Part shown: positions 5,630 through 14,631 of the stretch, piece by piece | How positions within the stretch are numbered: position 1 is the stretch's first letter | Layout: the number at the start of each line of letters is the position of its first letter | Assembly: GCA_002292805.1 (NCBI GenBank) | Contig: DBCA01000005.1 | Span: forward strand, 1-23,307 | Length of the DNA: 23,307 nucleotides | Origin: Caryophanales bacterium UBA970 | GTDB lineage: Bacteria; Bacillota_I; Bacilli_A; RFN20; CAG-826 | Reading direction: 5' to 3' | The notes under the pieces: generated by a model | The model's database searches: none | What the model was told of the DNA's origin: nothing | Seen by the model: only the letters and a program-made list of their open reading frames with translations | Translations under genes and position numbers: made by a program

Positions 5630-8386
5630 ATGCATTCAAAGGTAAAGTCTAGTTTTTTCCTAACTTTATTTGCCATTGTTCTCTCCGCGTGTGGTGGGGC
5701 CGCATCATCTTCCCCCTCTTCATCGCAAACGCCTAGCTCAAGTGCTACGAGTTCGACCGCTCCATCGAGCAGTCAACCCGCTGTTTGTGTTTCCCCTGCG
5801 TTGGCAGCTCCCTCGCGAACTGCAACAAAGAGAAAACAACCTTCTAGCCCTGTTTCTCAAGCAACAAGTAGAGGTCAAGTGAAATCAACTCGTTCATCAC
5901 CAATTGATCCAGTTACCATTACCTTCAATTCTAAGGGTGGTTCATCTGTTGCTCCAGTTGTTGTTTCTGAAGGTAGCCCAGTCGCAGCCCCAACCAATCC
6001 TACCCGAAACGGTTATACCTTTGGTGGTTGGTTTAGAGGTACTGCAGGTTTAACTTGGTTAGAACCAGAAGCTGTTGAATTTCCATTCGTTGGAAGTGAA
6101 ACCTTAACCTTACATGCTTATTGGGAACCATTAGTCTCTAAAACCCGCAACTACTCTGATAACGAAACTTATTTCTCCACATTACCATCAGTTGGTCGCA
6201 CCATTTTAAACCCATTAACTTATGAAATGTCTCATGAAGACTCATTAATGGCGGATATGGGCACTGCTTTATTCACAACCGAAGTCGACTGGGCAAAAGC
6301 CATCGCTAACGGCGTTGCGGATTTCGTCGGTGACTTCTCCAAAATCGAATCTAGCGATTTCAGTGTTGAAGCATTAGATTATATTTGGATTACTCTCGGT
6401 GCTACTGGTTTCCCAACCGACATCGATGGCGATGATCACACAATCGATGGTTTATATAACCGCGAAGGTGCATCACAAATTAAATCAACCGAATGGACTT
6501 ATGAAATCAGAGAAGATATTTTCTTTGAAGATGGTACTCAAGTTACTGCAGATACATACGAATACACATTAAAGCAATTTTTAGATCCTTGCCAAAATAA
6601 CTTCCGTTCAACTGGTTATTATAAAGATTTAGATAACCCAAATGGTTATCCAATTGCTGGTGCATCAGAATATCGAAAACAAACCATGGCAGCTCCAGTT
6701 GCGTGGTCAACCGTTGGTTTTGAAGTAGTTGATGACTTTACTTTCACAATTACAACTTGGGAATCAATTTCACAAGCAAGTGCTTTAGGCTTTGGTAACA
6801 TGCGCCTAGTTCAACCAGATGTTTATGAAGCATCCTTAGATAATAACGGCGTCAATTCAAATTATGGTACTCCTGCAAACCCATATCGTTCATATGGTGC
6901 TTATATCATCAAATCTTGGGATGAAAACCAACGCATGGTTATGAACAAGAACTTTGATTACATCTACAAAGAAGTTGTTACCTACAAGTCAATCGTCTAT
7001 GAATTTACCGCAACACCAGCTGATAACATGAACTTATTTGAAAACGGTCAATTATCATCTGTTGGATTAATTGGTGAATTCTATGCAGAATATGCAGAAA
7101 ATCCAAATGTTAAGACAAGTTGGACAGGTTACCCACAATATTTGATTGTGAATACCGCTCCTTCCTCAGTGGAAACCAATCCTCACCAAAAGAGTCCAAT
7201 AACCACTGATGAACGATTCCGTCAAGCCTTATTCTTTGGTTTCAATCGTGCTCTTTATAACAGTACGATTTATGCTCCTAATGCTCCATCAGTATTACCT
7301 GTCCCTCAAGACATTAAAGGTTATACCCAAGATGCATTAACTTACATGGAATCTCCCCAACACGAGATGAATTTAGAAGGCTTTGGAATCGCTGAAGGAA
7401 CCTTTGGTTTCGATCCCGAAAGAGCGGTTGAATTATTTGAAGCCGCGCTTGCTGATTTCCGTGTTGAATATCCAAACTTGACCGGACCAATTAACTTAAA
7501 ACTTATTGTAAGTGATAACGCTTTAAGCTTATCCTTAGCAAACTGGGTCAAGAACGCCTATGAAACTTTATTCAATACGACTACTGTTTTAAAAGACAAA
7601 CTGGTCATTAACGTTGTGTCAAGTACGACTACAGCAACCGCTGACGCCCGTGCTGCATGGGACTTCGACTTAATCATGATTAATTTAGGATTTGGTGGTT
7701 CTACTGGTGTTCAATGGCAATATCCTGGTATCGCATATATCGGTGCGCTTATCGGTGCTGCTGGATTTGGTTTAAATTTACCTTACACATCCTCATTTGA
7801 TGCCGCAGGTCTTGCAACTGAAATCAATCTATTAGAAGATCCAAATTCATGGATGAATGCTCCGCTTAATATTGATTTAACAGTCACCTATGAATACCTT
7901 GAATCTCTCGGAGAAGAATTCGTCTATGAATTAGAAGTAGATGACGAAGGTGAATTAGTTCTTGATGATGACGGAAATACGGTCTACGTCAATCCTGGTC
8001 ACGCAAAACTATATGACGCTTTATTAGAAGACGGTGATAAGCCAGCTGGTATTTATACCGGTAGCATCTATGATTTGGCTGAAAATATGTTTGTCCTAGA
8101 CAGCCCATATGATGGTTCCGCGGTGGCCCCATTCCCTGGTGCAACCGAAGAAGTATGGAATGTTGTTCAAGCATTTGAAGAAGTCTTCTTTGAACAAATG
8201 CCTCTCATCCCAACAGCGACCTCACAATCTGCAATTTTATATGCAGACAACGTTAAAATCTGGTGGCCAAAATACTCCACAGCTTTTGGTTGGGGAGCAA
8301 CACGCTACCGTTATTTAACCACAGATCCAGACTTTGCTAATGGCGTATTTAATTCATTCGCCGAACCTGCATTAGTCGCTGCCTAG
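5630..8386 (+). CDS. oppA: Oligopeptide ABC transporter substrate-binding lipoprotein with InlB-like domain
   Basis: The 918-residue product starts with a signal and lipobox LSAC (lipid-Cys21), then a Ser/Thr/Pro/Ala linker to about residue 94. About 96-166 is one InlB B-repeat / Listeria-Bacteroides repeat unit (ITFNSKGGSSVAPVVV through NGYTFGGWF to LTLHAYWEP). From about 175 onward is a family 5 extracellular solute-binding domain, recognisable from WTYEIREDIFFEDGTQVTADTYEYTLKQF and ERFRQALFFGFNR. Known OppA proteins are about 540-600 residues, so this one is long because of the N-terminal addition and extra loops. It should hold peptides outside the membrane for the OppBCDF channel encoded just downstream. 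A hairpin and a second promoter separate it from oppB, which would allow a molar excess of the binding protein. Peptide is the likely cargo by family; family 5 also includes nickel and sugar binders. Confidence 0.88.
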   Translation: MHSKVKSSFFLTLFAIVLSACGGAASSSPSSSQTPSSSATSSTAPSSSQPAVCVSPALAAPSRTATKRKQPSSPVSQATSRGQVKSTRSSPIDPVTITFNSKGGSSVAPVVVSEGSPVAAPTNPTRNGYTFGGWFRGTAGLTWLEPEAVEFPFVGSETLTLHAYWEPLVSKTRNYSDNETYFSTLPSVGRTILNPLTYEMSHEDSLMADMGTALFTTEVDWAKAIANGVADFVGDFSKIESSDFSVEALDYIWITLGATGFPTDIDGDDHTIDGLYNREGASQIKSTEWTYEIREDIFFEDGTQVTADTYEYTLKQFLDPCQNNFRSTGYYKDLDNPNGYPIAGASEYRKQTMAAPVAWSTVGFEVVDDFTFTITTWESISQASALGFGNMRLVQPDVYEASLDNNGVNSNYGTPANPYRSYGAYIIKSWDENQRMVMNKNFDYIYKEVVTYKSIVYEFTATPADNMNLFENGQLSSVGLIGEFYAEYAENPNVKTSWTGYPQYLIVNTAPSSVETNPHQKSPITTDERFRQALFFGFNRALYNSTIYAPNAPSVLPVPQDIKGYTQDALTYMESPQHEMNLEGFGIAEGTFGFDPERAVELFEAALADFRVEYPNLTGPINLKLIVSDNALSLSLANWVKNAYETLFNTTTVLKDKLVINVVSSTTTATADARAAWDFDLIMINLGFGGSTGVQWQYPGIAYIGALIGAAGFGLNLPYTSSFDAAGLATEINLLEDPNSWMNAPLNIDLTVTYEYLESLGEEFVYELEVDDEGELVLDDDGNTVYVNPGHAKLYDALLEDGDKPAGIYTGSIYDLAENMFVLDSPYDGSAVAPFPGATEEVWNVVQAFEEVFFEQMPLIPTATSQSAILYADNVKIWWPKYSTAFGWGATRYRYLTTDPDFANGVFNSFAEPALVAA
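5915..6127 (+). other. InlB-type repeat domain inside OppA
   Basis: This encodes about residues 96-166 of OppA, a beta-grasp-like bacterial repeat ending in the usual GYTFGGWF and LHAYWEP signatures. It lies between the lipid anchor and the solute-binding fold. The lipoprotein gene at 13804 in the same cluster has three more units of this type. Confidence 0.75.
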
Positions 8387-8406
8387 TCGATCATACAATA
8401 GCTCTC

Positions 8407-8445
8407 AAAAATACGCCTAGATTAAATTTTAACCTAGGCGTATTT
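8407..8445. terminator. Hairpin between oppA and oppB
   Basis: AAATACGCCTAG (8409-8420) pairs perfectly with CTAGGCGTATTT (8434-8445) around a 13-base loop. The tail after the stem is only partly T-rich (CTTCT). It can act as a leaky terminator or as a 3' end protecting the oppA transcript. Confidence 0.7.
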
Positions 8446-8483
8446 CTTCTAAAAAAGAATAATGTTTAATAAAATTATTATGG

Positions 8484-8511
8484 TTAATTTGTTGCATTTT
8501 TAAGGTATAAT
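8484..8511 (+). promoter_or_regulatory. Possible promoter upstream of oppB
   Basis: A perfect TATAAT lies at 8506-8511. The -35 is weak (TTAATT, 8484-8489, 16-base spacer). It is placed after the oppA hairpin and about 40 bases before the oppB ATG, with a modest AGAGGA ribosome binding site at 8534-8539. Confidence 0.45.
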
Positions 8512-8551
8512 AATTTCATTAATTTCATTCAATAGAGGATAGAAAATAGCA

Positions 8552-9520
8552 ATGCTTAATTACATTCTTAAACGAACTGGTTTGATGCTAATTACGTTTG
8601 TAATTACAGTCTTTTTATTCTTTGTTTTCATTAAATTAATGCCTGATCAATACTTAGACCCGTTTGGTGATCCAGCCTGGTACGAAAGCTTAAAGGCAAA
8701 AGAAGGGTGGGATCAACCGATTCCTGTTCAATTCTTTATTTGGATTCGGAACATTATCACTGAAGGCTCATTTGGTTTCTCAAGACAGAAATTTATGGAT
8801 GTTGGTACCTACTATTTTTCAAAAATTCCTGCGTCTATTCAAATTAATATTGTTCCATACTTCTTATCCATCCCATTGTCTATTGGATTAGGAATTCTAG
8901 CAGCTTTATACAAAAACAAGTGGATTGATACTGTTATTTCCATCGGAATCATGATTTTTATTTCCGTTCCTTATTTTGTTGTGATTGTTTTAGCTCAATA
9001 CTTTTTCTTTTTTGAATGGAACCTAGTTCCAACTCATGTGGTTGCGACCGCTACTCAATTTAGTGAAGATTTTTGGTTCGGTATCTCCACTTATATTCTT
9101 CCCGTGACAGTTATGACCATTGTCGGCATTCCCGGTTTAGCACGAAGTGTCCGTGCAGAATTAACCGAACAATTAACCCAAGATTATATGTTGTTGGCCA
9201 GATCCAAAGGATTAACCCAACGTCAAGCAACCTTCCGCCACGCACTAAAGAACGCCTTGGTTCCTTTTTTACCAGGTATCTTTATTGGTATTATTGGCAT
9301 TATCAACGGTGGTTTAATTACGGAACGATTGTTCCGTGTTGATGGTACAGGAAGAATCTATTTAGATGCGTTTAACTCGATTCCTGCCGATTATCCAATG
9401 TTAATGTTAATTAACGCTTTCGGGCAATTTATTGGTTTAGCTTCTTCAATCGCAGGTGATATTTCGTATACATTAGTGGACCCTCGTATCCGCGTTGGAA
9501 GTGGAAAAATCTCATCATGA
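8552..9520 (+). CDS. oppB: Oligopeptide ABC transporter permease OppB/DppB
   Basis: The 322-residue integral membrane protein has the length and plan of OppB/DppB permeases: an N-terminal helix (MLNYILKRTGLMLITFVITV), an extracytoplasmic loop, then five hydrophobic segments. The inner-membrane coupling (EAA) motif is present as LLARSKGLTQRQATFRHALK at about residues 212-231, followed by NALVPFLPG. It pairs with OppC to form the transmembrane pore and contacts the ATPases through the EAA loop. Its stop overlaps the oppC start in an ATGA, a sign of translational coupling and matched production of the two permeases. Confidence 0.93.
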   Translation: MLNYILKRTGLMLITFVITVFLFFVFIKLMPDQYLDPFGDPAWYESLKAKEGWDQPIPVQFFIWIRNIITEGSFGFSRQKFMDVGTYYFSKIPASIQINIVPYFLSIPLSIGLGILAALYKNKWIDTVISIGIMIFISVPYFVVIVLAQYFFFFEWNLVPTHVVATATQFSEDFWFGISTYILPVTVMTIVGIPGLARSVRAELTEQLTQDYMLLARSKGLTQRQATFRHALKNALVPFLPGIFIGIIGIINGGLITERLFRVDGTGRIYLDAFNSIPADYPMLMLINAFGQFIGLASSIAGDISYTLVDPRIRVGSGKISS

Positions 9521-10908
9521 ATATGGATAAAAATAAATTTGTCTTGGTTCACACCAAGGATGTATACATTCACGATAAGCCCTTAAAAACCAAAGAAATT
9601 GGTTATTATAAGGATTCTTGGAATCGATTTAAAAAGAATAAGGGTGCTCTTTCTGCTTTTTATATTATTTTAGGCATTCTTGCCTTTGTTACTATTGGTC
9701 CGTTTTTAAACCCCTATAATCTTCCTCAAACCGCCCCAAATGAAGCTTTGCGATTTGCTTATTTAGAACCAAAAATACAATTCTTGGAAAATTTTGGAAT
9801 GTTTGATGGTTCAAGAGAAATCAAAGCTGGTAAACGTTTTCTTAATGCGATCGCAAACAGCACATTCGGTGAAGGCGTTATCCTATCCGGATTTCCCGAA
9901 GAACTCGTTGAAGATGTCAATCACCCCGATTGGCTTGATGTTAGCGAATTAACCGTCCGTGTTGACTCTTATCTTTACACGAATTATATCCAAAGTTATA
10001 TGCCACCAACGTATTTTTCTGATTTGGATGCAGGTAGAGATCCACTCGCGTCTGTGACAGAAACATTAACTCGTGACCAATTTGAGCAATTCTTATCTAA
10101 GAATTATATTATTGATATTCTTGCGATTATTGAGTCTCCGAACGCTGCCAATCCTAGTGAGCCCTTCCTTCAATATAAAGTTCGGGTGAATCGCTTTATG
10201 TTGTCGCTTGATCAAGAACCAGAGGATACCTATTTCTGGTTTGGTACAACCCGAGATGGGCAAGATTTATTTACAGAATTATGGCGTGGCGCAAGACTTT
10301 CCTTAACAATTGCACTACTTGTTGTTGTCATCAACGCGGTGATTGGTTTAACGATTGGTTCAGTGGTTGGTTATTATGGAGGACTCTTGGATTTACTCTT
10401 TGATCGGTTTGTTGAAATTGTGGCATCCATTCCATTCCTTTCGGTATTAACTTTACTAACCTTACGTTTTGGAAACGACTTATGGGTTATTATTTTTGCG
10501 TTTACGGCCACCGGGTGGCTTGGGTCCTATGGAACAGGTCGCCTTCAATTTTATCGCTTTAAAAACCGCGAATACGTCCTTGCTGCCAGAACCTTAGGAG
10601 CAAGTGATGCTCGCATTATGTTCAAACACATTCTTCCTAATACCTTAGGTTTAATTGTGACTTCTTACGCATTAGCAATTCCAGCTTTTGTATTTACTGA
10701 AGCATCTTTCTCCTTCCTTGGTATCATTAATTATCGCGAAGCCATCAGTGTTGGATTATTGATTGATCAGGGTCAACAACAAATGCAATCCTATCCATAT
10801 TTGTTATTGTTCCCTGCTTTATATATCGCCATTCTTATGATTGCCTTTAACTTGTTTGGTAATGGTTTACGCGATGCTTTCAATCCTTCGCTACGGGGGG
10901 TAGAGTAA
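9517..10908 (+). CDS. oppC: Oligopeptide ABC transporter permease OppC with large ectodomain insertion
   Basis: At 463 residues this is about 160 longer than a typical OppC/DppC of about 300. The first membrane helix is about residues 38-62. The family-typical segment FWFGTTRDGQDLFTELWRG only appears at about 237. Between them lie roughly 165 polar, acidic residues that should be on the outer face. The remaining five hydrophobic segments and the EAA motif (EYVLAARTLGASDARIMFKH) are normal. It forms the pore with OppB. The extra domain faces the binding protein and could help dock the enlarged OppA, but I recognise no fold. The overlap with oppB (ATGA) and the one-base gap to oppD place it firmly in the operon. 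An in-frame ATG two codons downstream is an equally possible start. Confidence 0.92.
   Translation: MNMDKNKFVLVHTKDVYIHDKPLKTKEIGYYKDSWNRFKKNKGALSAFYIILGILAFVTIGPFLNPYNLPQTAPNEALRFAYLEPKIQFLENFGMFDGSREIKAGKRFLNAIANSTFGEGVILSGFPEELVEDVNHPDWLDVSELTVRVDSYLYTNYIQSYMPPTYFSDLDAGRDPLASVTETLTRDQFEQFLSKNYIIDILAIIESPNAANPSEPFLQYKVRVNRFMLSLDQEPEDTYFWFGTTRDGQDLFTELWRGARLSLTIALLVVVINAVIGLTIGSVVGYYGGLLDLLFDRFVEIVASIPFLSVLTLLTLRFGNDLWVIIFAFTATGWLGSYGTGRLQFYRFKNREYVLAARTLGASDARIMFKHILPNTLGLIVTSYALAIPAFVFTEASFSFLGIINYREAISVGLLIDQGQQQMQSYPYLLLFPALYIAILMIAFNLFGNGLRDAFNPSLRGVE
9724..10221 (+). other. Extracytoplasmic insertion in OppC
   Basis: This encodes about residues 70-235 of OppC, between the first membrane helix and the conserved FGTxxxGxD segment. 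It includes long acidic loops such as FPEELVEDVNHPDWLDV. Boundaries are approximate. Confidence 0.7.
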
Positions 10909-10909
10909 G

Positions 10910-11941
10910 ATGGCTGAAAAAATTTTAGAGGTTAAAGATTTAGCCATTTCTTTTAAAACCCAATATGGCATTCTTCAAGCTATTCGCGGTGTTTCTTTTG
11001 ATTTATTTCGCGGAGAAACGTTGGCCATTGTTGGTGAATCAGGATCTGGAAAGAGTGTAACATCACGAGCGATTATTGGCTTATTGGCAGGAAACTCGAT
11101 TTATGAGAATGGTTCAATCATGTATCAAAACCGAGATCTAACCAAAATACCAGAAGAGTTGTTCCATGAAATCCGTGGCTCGAGAATTTCAATGATTTTC
11201 CAAGACCCAATGAGTTCTTTAAATCCCATTCAACCCGTAGGTCAACAAATTGCAGAGTCACTGATTTTCAAGAGCGGCATGCCAAAAGATTTGGCTAAGA
11301 AACGAGCGGTCGAATTGATGACACAAGTAGGTATTGTTGATGCTGAAAAAAGATACTTCCAATTTCCATTTCAATTTTCAGGCGGGATGAGACAACGGAT
11401 TGTTATCTCAATCGCCTTAGCAAACAATGCAGAAATTCTCATTTGTGATGAACCAACCACTGCCCTTGACGTTACTATCCAAGGACAAATTCTGGAATTA
11501 ATTAATCAATTAAAAATCGAGCGTAAATTATCCGTTATTTTTATCACCCACGATTTAGGCGTTGTCGCCAACATGGCCGATCGTATCGCGGTCATGTATG
11601 CAGGAAAAATTGTTGAAGTTGGTAAAGCTGAAGAAGTCTTTTATAATCCAAAGCACCCCTATACATGGGCGCTACTTTCATCGATGCCAAACTTAGCAAC
11701 ATCTAATCGTTTAGATGCAATTCCCGGAACACCACCAAATATGATTTTTCCACCAAAAGGTGATGCGTTCGCAGAACGAAATAAATACGCGATGAAAGTC
11801 GATTATGAAGAACAACCACCTTTTTTTAAGGTTTCTGACACTCATTTTGCAGCAACGTGGTTACTTCACCCGGATGCACCAAAAGTAAGCTTACCGGAAG
11901 CAGTTTTGACCTTACAAAAAAACAGAGGTAAATTGAAGTAA
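10910..11941 (+). CDS. oppD: Oligopeptide ABC transporter ATPase OppD/DppD
   Basis: The 343-residue ATPase has all the motifs in order: Walker A GESGSGKS (about 42-49), Q-loop [12 protein letters not shown] (about 97-108), signature FSGGMRQR, Walker [12 protein letters not shown] and the switch His in FITHD. The C-terminal oligopeptide/dipeptide extension is present ([18 protein letters not shown], then [10 protein letters not shown]), as is usual for OppD. Unlike its partner OppF it has normal length and no insertion. Together with OppF it should power peptide import from the cytoplasmic face. It starts one base after oppC ends. Confidence 0.95.
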   Translation: MAEKILEVKDLAISFKTQYGILQAIRGVSFDLFRGETLAIVGESGSGKSVTSRAIIGLLAGNSIYENGSIMYQNRDLTKIPEELFHEIRGSRISMIFQDPMSSLNPIQPVGQQIAESLIFKSGMPKDLAKKRAVELMTQVGIVDAEKRYFQFPFQFSGGMRQRIVISIALANNAEILICDEPTTALDVTIQGQILELINQLKIERKLSVIFITHDLGVVANMADRIAVMYAGKIVEVGKAEEVFYNPKHPYTWALLSSMPNLATSNRLDAIPGTPPNMIFPPKGDAFAERNKYAMKVDYEEQPPFFKVSDTHFAATWLLHPDAPKVSLPEAVLTLQKNRGKLK

Positions 11942-11943
11942 AT

Positions 11944-13803
11944 ATGGGCAACATGATTGATTTTAAAGAAAAAGTATTGCAAGTAAAGAACCTTAAAAAG
12001 TATTTTCGGGTTGGGTCTGGTAAACGCAAACTGATGATTCCTGCCGTTGACGGCGTCACCTTTGATATTTATAAACGTGAAGTGTTTGGCGTGGTTGGGG
12101 AATCCGGCTCAGGTAAAACAACCTTAGGTCGAACCATTATTAAATTATATCAACCAACGGACGGTTCGGTTACACTTAATAATATACCCATTAGTGCCGG
12201 TTATATGGGAATTACAGATGAAATTGAACGCTTAAAGAGAGACTTAGTCAATAAAATCAACGCACTCAATCCTACCAAAACAAAAAGTATTGCACTAAAA
12301 AAAGAGGCACAATCCTCTATTGAATCTTTAAAACTAGAAATTACAACCCTTCTCAAACAAAAAAATGAAGAAATCGCATCAATCAGTAAACACTTTGATC
12401 AATACCGTGCAGATTTATACCAAATTAAAGCCATGCAACAAATTGAATTACAAACAGTACTTTTTGAATTTAATCAAAAAGTAATGAAAGCAAAATCAGG
12501 CACACAAAACAAAGCTTTATTAAAATATGATAACGAAATAAAGATTGCAAAAATCAAGTTTAAAACCAAGTTAGATGGTTTAAAAGATTCAGCCGCACTT
12601 GAACAAACCACGATTGATCAGCGTATCCAAACGCTCAAGCTTGATCATGAAACACAATTAAAGTCTTTAGAAACAAATTATAAACACCAAATTGAAGAAG
12701 ATAAGAAGACTGTTTTGACGAAACAAGCAGTGGCAAATCTTATTGCCTCTTATGCAAAAGAGAAGAACCTTGCAATTTCCAAAATTAAGGCAAAATTCTC
12801 AAAAGAACTTAAGGCGCTTGTAGTACCAAACAAGGCAGCATTTAAGATTGAAAAAAACAAAGTTGATCAAAAATTTTCTAAACACATCGCAGTCATTCAA
12901 AAGAAAATCAATGGTAAGCAAATTGAATTAAAAATAAACTTGGCTAAATTACCAAAAGATAACCAGACTTTTTTGAATGACCCCAAGATTAAAACGAGCG
13001 TTGATAAAATTAAACAAGATAATGCCTTAAAAATTAAGGAACTCAAGCAAAAACTTCTGGATGCAAAAAGGGTTAATCAATCTTCTGATACTCTTCGTGA
13101 ATCGCAAAAGATGCAAATGATTTTCCAAGACCCAATTTCTTCTTTGAATCCAAGAATGACGGTTAAAGAAATTATTGGTGAAGGGTTAGTCATTCAAGGC
13201 AACCTAAAAAAAGCAGACATTGAAAAAAAAGTTACCGAAGTCCTTGAGCTTGTTGGTTTATCTCCAGAATATGCCTCACGATATCCTCATGAGTTCTCAG
13301 GGGGTCAGCGTCAACGTATTGGGGTTGCGAGAGCTTTAATCATGAATCCGAATGTTATCATCGCCGATGAACCTATTTCATCCCTAGACGTCTCCATTCG
13401 TGCTCAAATTATAAATCTATTGTTTACCTTAAGAGAAAAACTAGGATTAACCATCCTCTTTATAGCCCACGATTTATCGGTGGTTCGCTTCTTTTGTGAT
13501 CGTATTGCGGTTATGTACAACGGTAAAGTGGTTGAAATGGCGACTTCGGAAGAATTATTCAAGCGGCCGATGCACCCATATACCGTGTCTTTGTTATCTG
13601 CGATTCCCCAACCCGACCCAGATTATGAAAAGAATAGAAAACGGATTCATTATCACCCCAAACCAATTAATTATCGCCTCAATCCTCAATCCTTACAAAA
13701 TTTATCAAACGATCATTTTGTTTTTGCAAATGCAACTGAATTTGCTTCGATGAAAGAAGCATATCAAGAACTCATCTCAAAAGAAAAGAAAGGATCAAAA
13801 TAA
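11944..13803 (+). CDS. oppF: Oligopeptide ABC transporter ATPase OppF with coiled-coil insertion
   Basis: At 619 residues this is nearly twice the usual OppF length (about 310-330). Walker [10 protein letters not shown] is at about 52-60 and TLNNIPIS at about 77-84. The conserved sequence then breaks and resumes at [16 protein letters not shown] (from about 388). The signature FSGGQRQR, Walker [13 protein letters not shown], the FIAHD switch and the OppF C-terminal [16 protein letters not shown] follow normally. Between is an insertion of about 300 residues, rich in Lys, Glu, Gln, Ile and Leu, with no Cys or Trp and few Pro or Gly, predicted as long alpha-helical coiled coil. All catalytic motifs are intact, so the ATPase should work. 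Mollicute OppF proteins such as that of Mycoplasma genitalium are known to be unusually long, which supports a clade-level trait. It starts two bases after oppD ends. Confidence 0.94.
   Translation: MGNMIDFKEKVLQVKNLKKYFRVGSGKRKLMIPAVDGVTFDIYKREVFGVVGESGSGKTTLGRTIIKLYQPTDGSVTLNNIPISAGYMGITDEIERLKRDLVNKINALNPTKTKSIALKKEAQSSIESLKLEITTLLKQKNEEIASISKHFDQYRADLYQIKAMQQIELQTVLFEFNQKVMKAKSGTQNKALLKYDNEIKIAKIKFKTKLDGLKDSAALEQTTIDQRIQTLKLDHETQLKSLETNYKHQIEEDKKTVLTKQAVANLIASYAKEKNLAISKIKAKFSKELKALVVPNKAAFKIEKNKVDQKFSKHIAVIQKKINGKQIELKINLAKLPKDNQTFLNDPKIKTSVDKIKQDNALKIKELKQKLLDAKRVNQSSDTLRESQKMQMIFQDPISSLNPRMTVKEIIGEGLVIQGNLKKADIEKKVTEVLELVGLSPEYASRYPHEFSGGQRQRIGVARALIMNPNVIIADEPISSLDVSIRAQIINLLFTLREKLGLTILFIAHDLSVVRFFCDRIAVMYNGKVVEMATSEELFKRPMHPYTVSLLSAIPQPDPDYEKNRKRIHYHPKPINYRLNPQSLQNLSNDHFVFANATEFASMKEAYQELISKEKKGSK
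12196..13090 (+). other. Coiled-coil insertion in OppF
   Basis: This covers about residues 85-382, between the Walker A strand and the Q-loop of the nucleotide-binding domain. Prolines near residues 109, 296, 343 and 355 could mark turns between antiparallel helices. Boundaries are set by where the OppF consensus stops and restarts. Confidence 0.85.
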
Positions 13804-14631
13804 ATGAAACGCAATTCCATCCTTTTTTCATTGCTTGCTGCGAGTGTCATGTTATTAAGTTCATGCAATGGTTCAAGCTCACGAGATCCTGAATATAATG
13901 TTTATTTCTTTACCGTTAATAATGCTCCGACAAAAGAAGACACCTATTTTGATGTTGAAGTTGGTTCACTCCTCGCCAAACCTGAAGATCCAACTCGTCC
14001 CGGTTTTGAGTTTAGTGGTTGGTTTACCGATTATGCGAGAACCATTGAGTGGAATTTTGATGTCGATACGATGCCAGAACGTTCCCTCGTTCTTTATGCA
14101 AGGTTTGATGCTAATTTCAAAAACATTGTTTACAATTTAAATGGTGGAGTCATGACCACATCAAACTATCCAATTGTCTTTATCCCAGGTCAAACCTTTG
14201 TCTTACCTCGAGCGAGAAAAACAGGTTATCTATTCCGTGGATGGTTCCTCTATGATCAAATTTTAGAGAATTTTCCAAATAATGAAGGAACCAAACCAGG
14301 TGATGTTGGCATTTCTGCGTTACCCTCGTCTACTTTTGAAGACTTTGTTATTTATGCACATTGGTCTGTCATCAAAGTTGTCGTCACTTTCAAAGCCAAT
14401 CACCCTTTAGGTAATTCGGTGATGAGTAATCCAAGTTCAAAAACAATTGCTTATGGAACCGTGATTGAATATGGTGTTAATTTCCCAGCTGATTTAGGTG
14501 AAGTTTCGGGTTATTTCTTCACAGGTTGGAATAGTCAGGCTGATGGTACTGGGGATAATTATTTAGATGGTGAAATCTTTACCCGTACCCTTTCAATTAC
14601 CCTCCACGGTCAATGGCAACCCGTCGTCTAA
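13804..14631 (+). CDS. Lipoprotein of three InlB-type bacterial repeats
   Basis: The 275-residue product has lipobox LSSC (lipid-Cys21) followed by a short Ser-rich spacer. Three tandem repeats of the InlB B-repeat / Listeria-Bacteroides type then fill the protein: about 30-104 (RPGFEFSGWF ... LVLYARFD), about 106-192 (KTGYLFRGWF ... VIYAHWSV) and about 194-275 (VSGYFFTGWN ... LHGQWQP). Nothing else is present, so it looks like a pure surface-display or binding module. It follows oppF directly with a good AAAGGA ribosome binding site and shares its repeat type with the N-terminus of OppA. I infer a role next to the transporter, for example in holding the binding protein, in adhesion or in binding polymers. 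No direct function can be read. Confidence 0.85.
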   Translation: MKRNSILFSLLAASVMLLSSCNGSSSRDPEYNVYFFTVNNAPTKEDTYFDVEVGSLLAKPEDPTRPGFEFSGWFTDYARTIEWNFDVDTMPERSLVLYARFDANFKNIVYNLNGGVMTTSNYPIVFIPGQTFVLPRARKTGYLFRGWFLYDQILENFPNNEGTKPGDVGISALPSSTFEDFVIYAHWSVIKVVVTFKANHPLGNSVMSNPSSKTIAYGTVIEYGVNFPADLGEVSGYFFTGWNSQADGTGDNYLDGEIFTRTLSITLHGQWQPVV

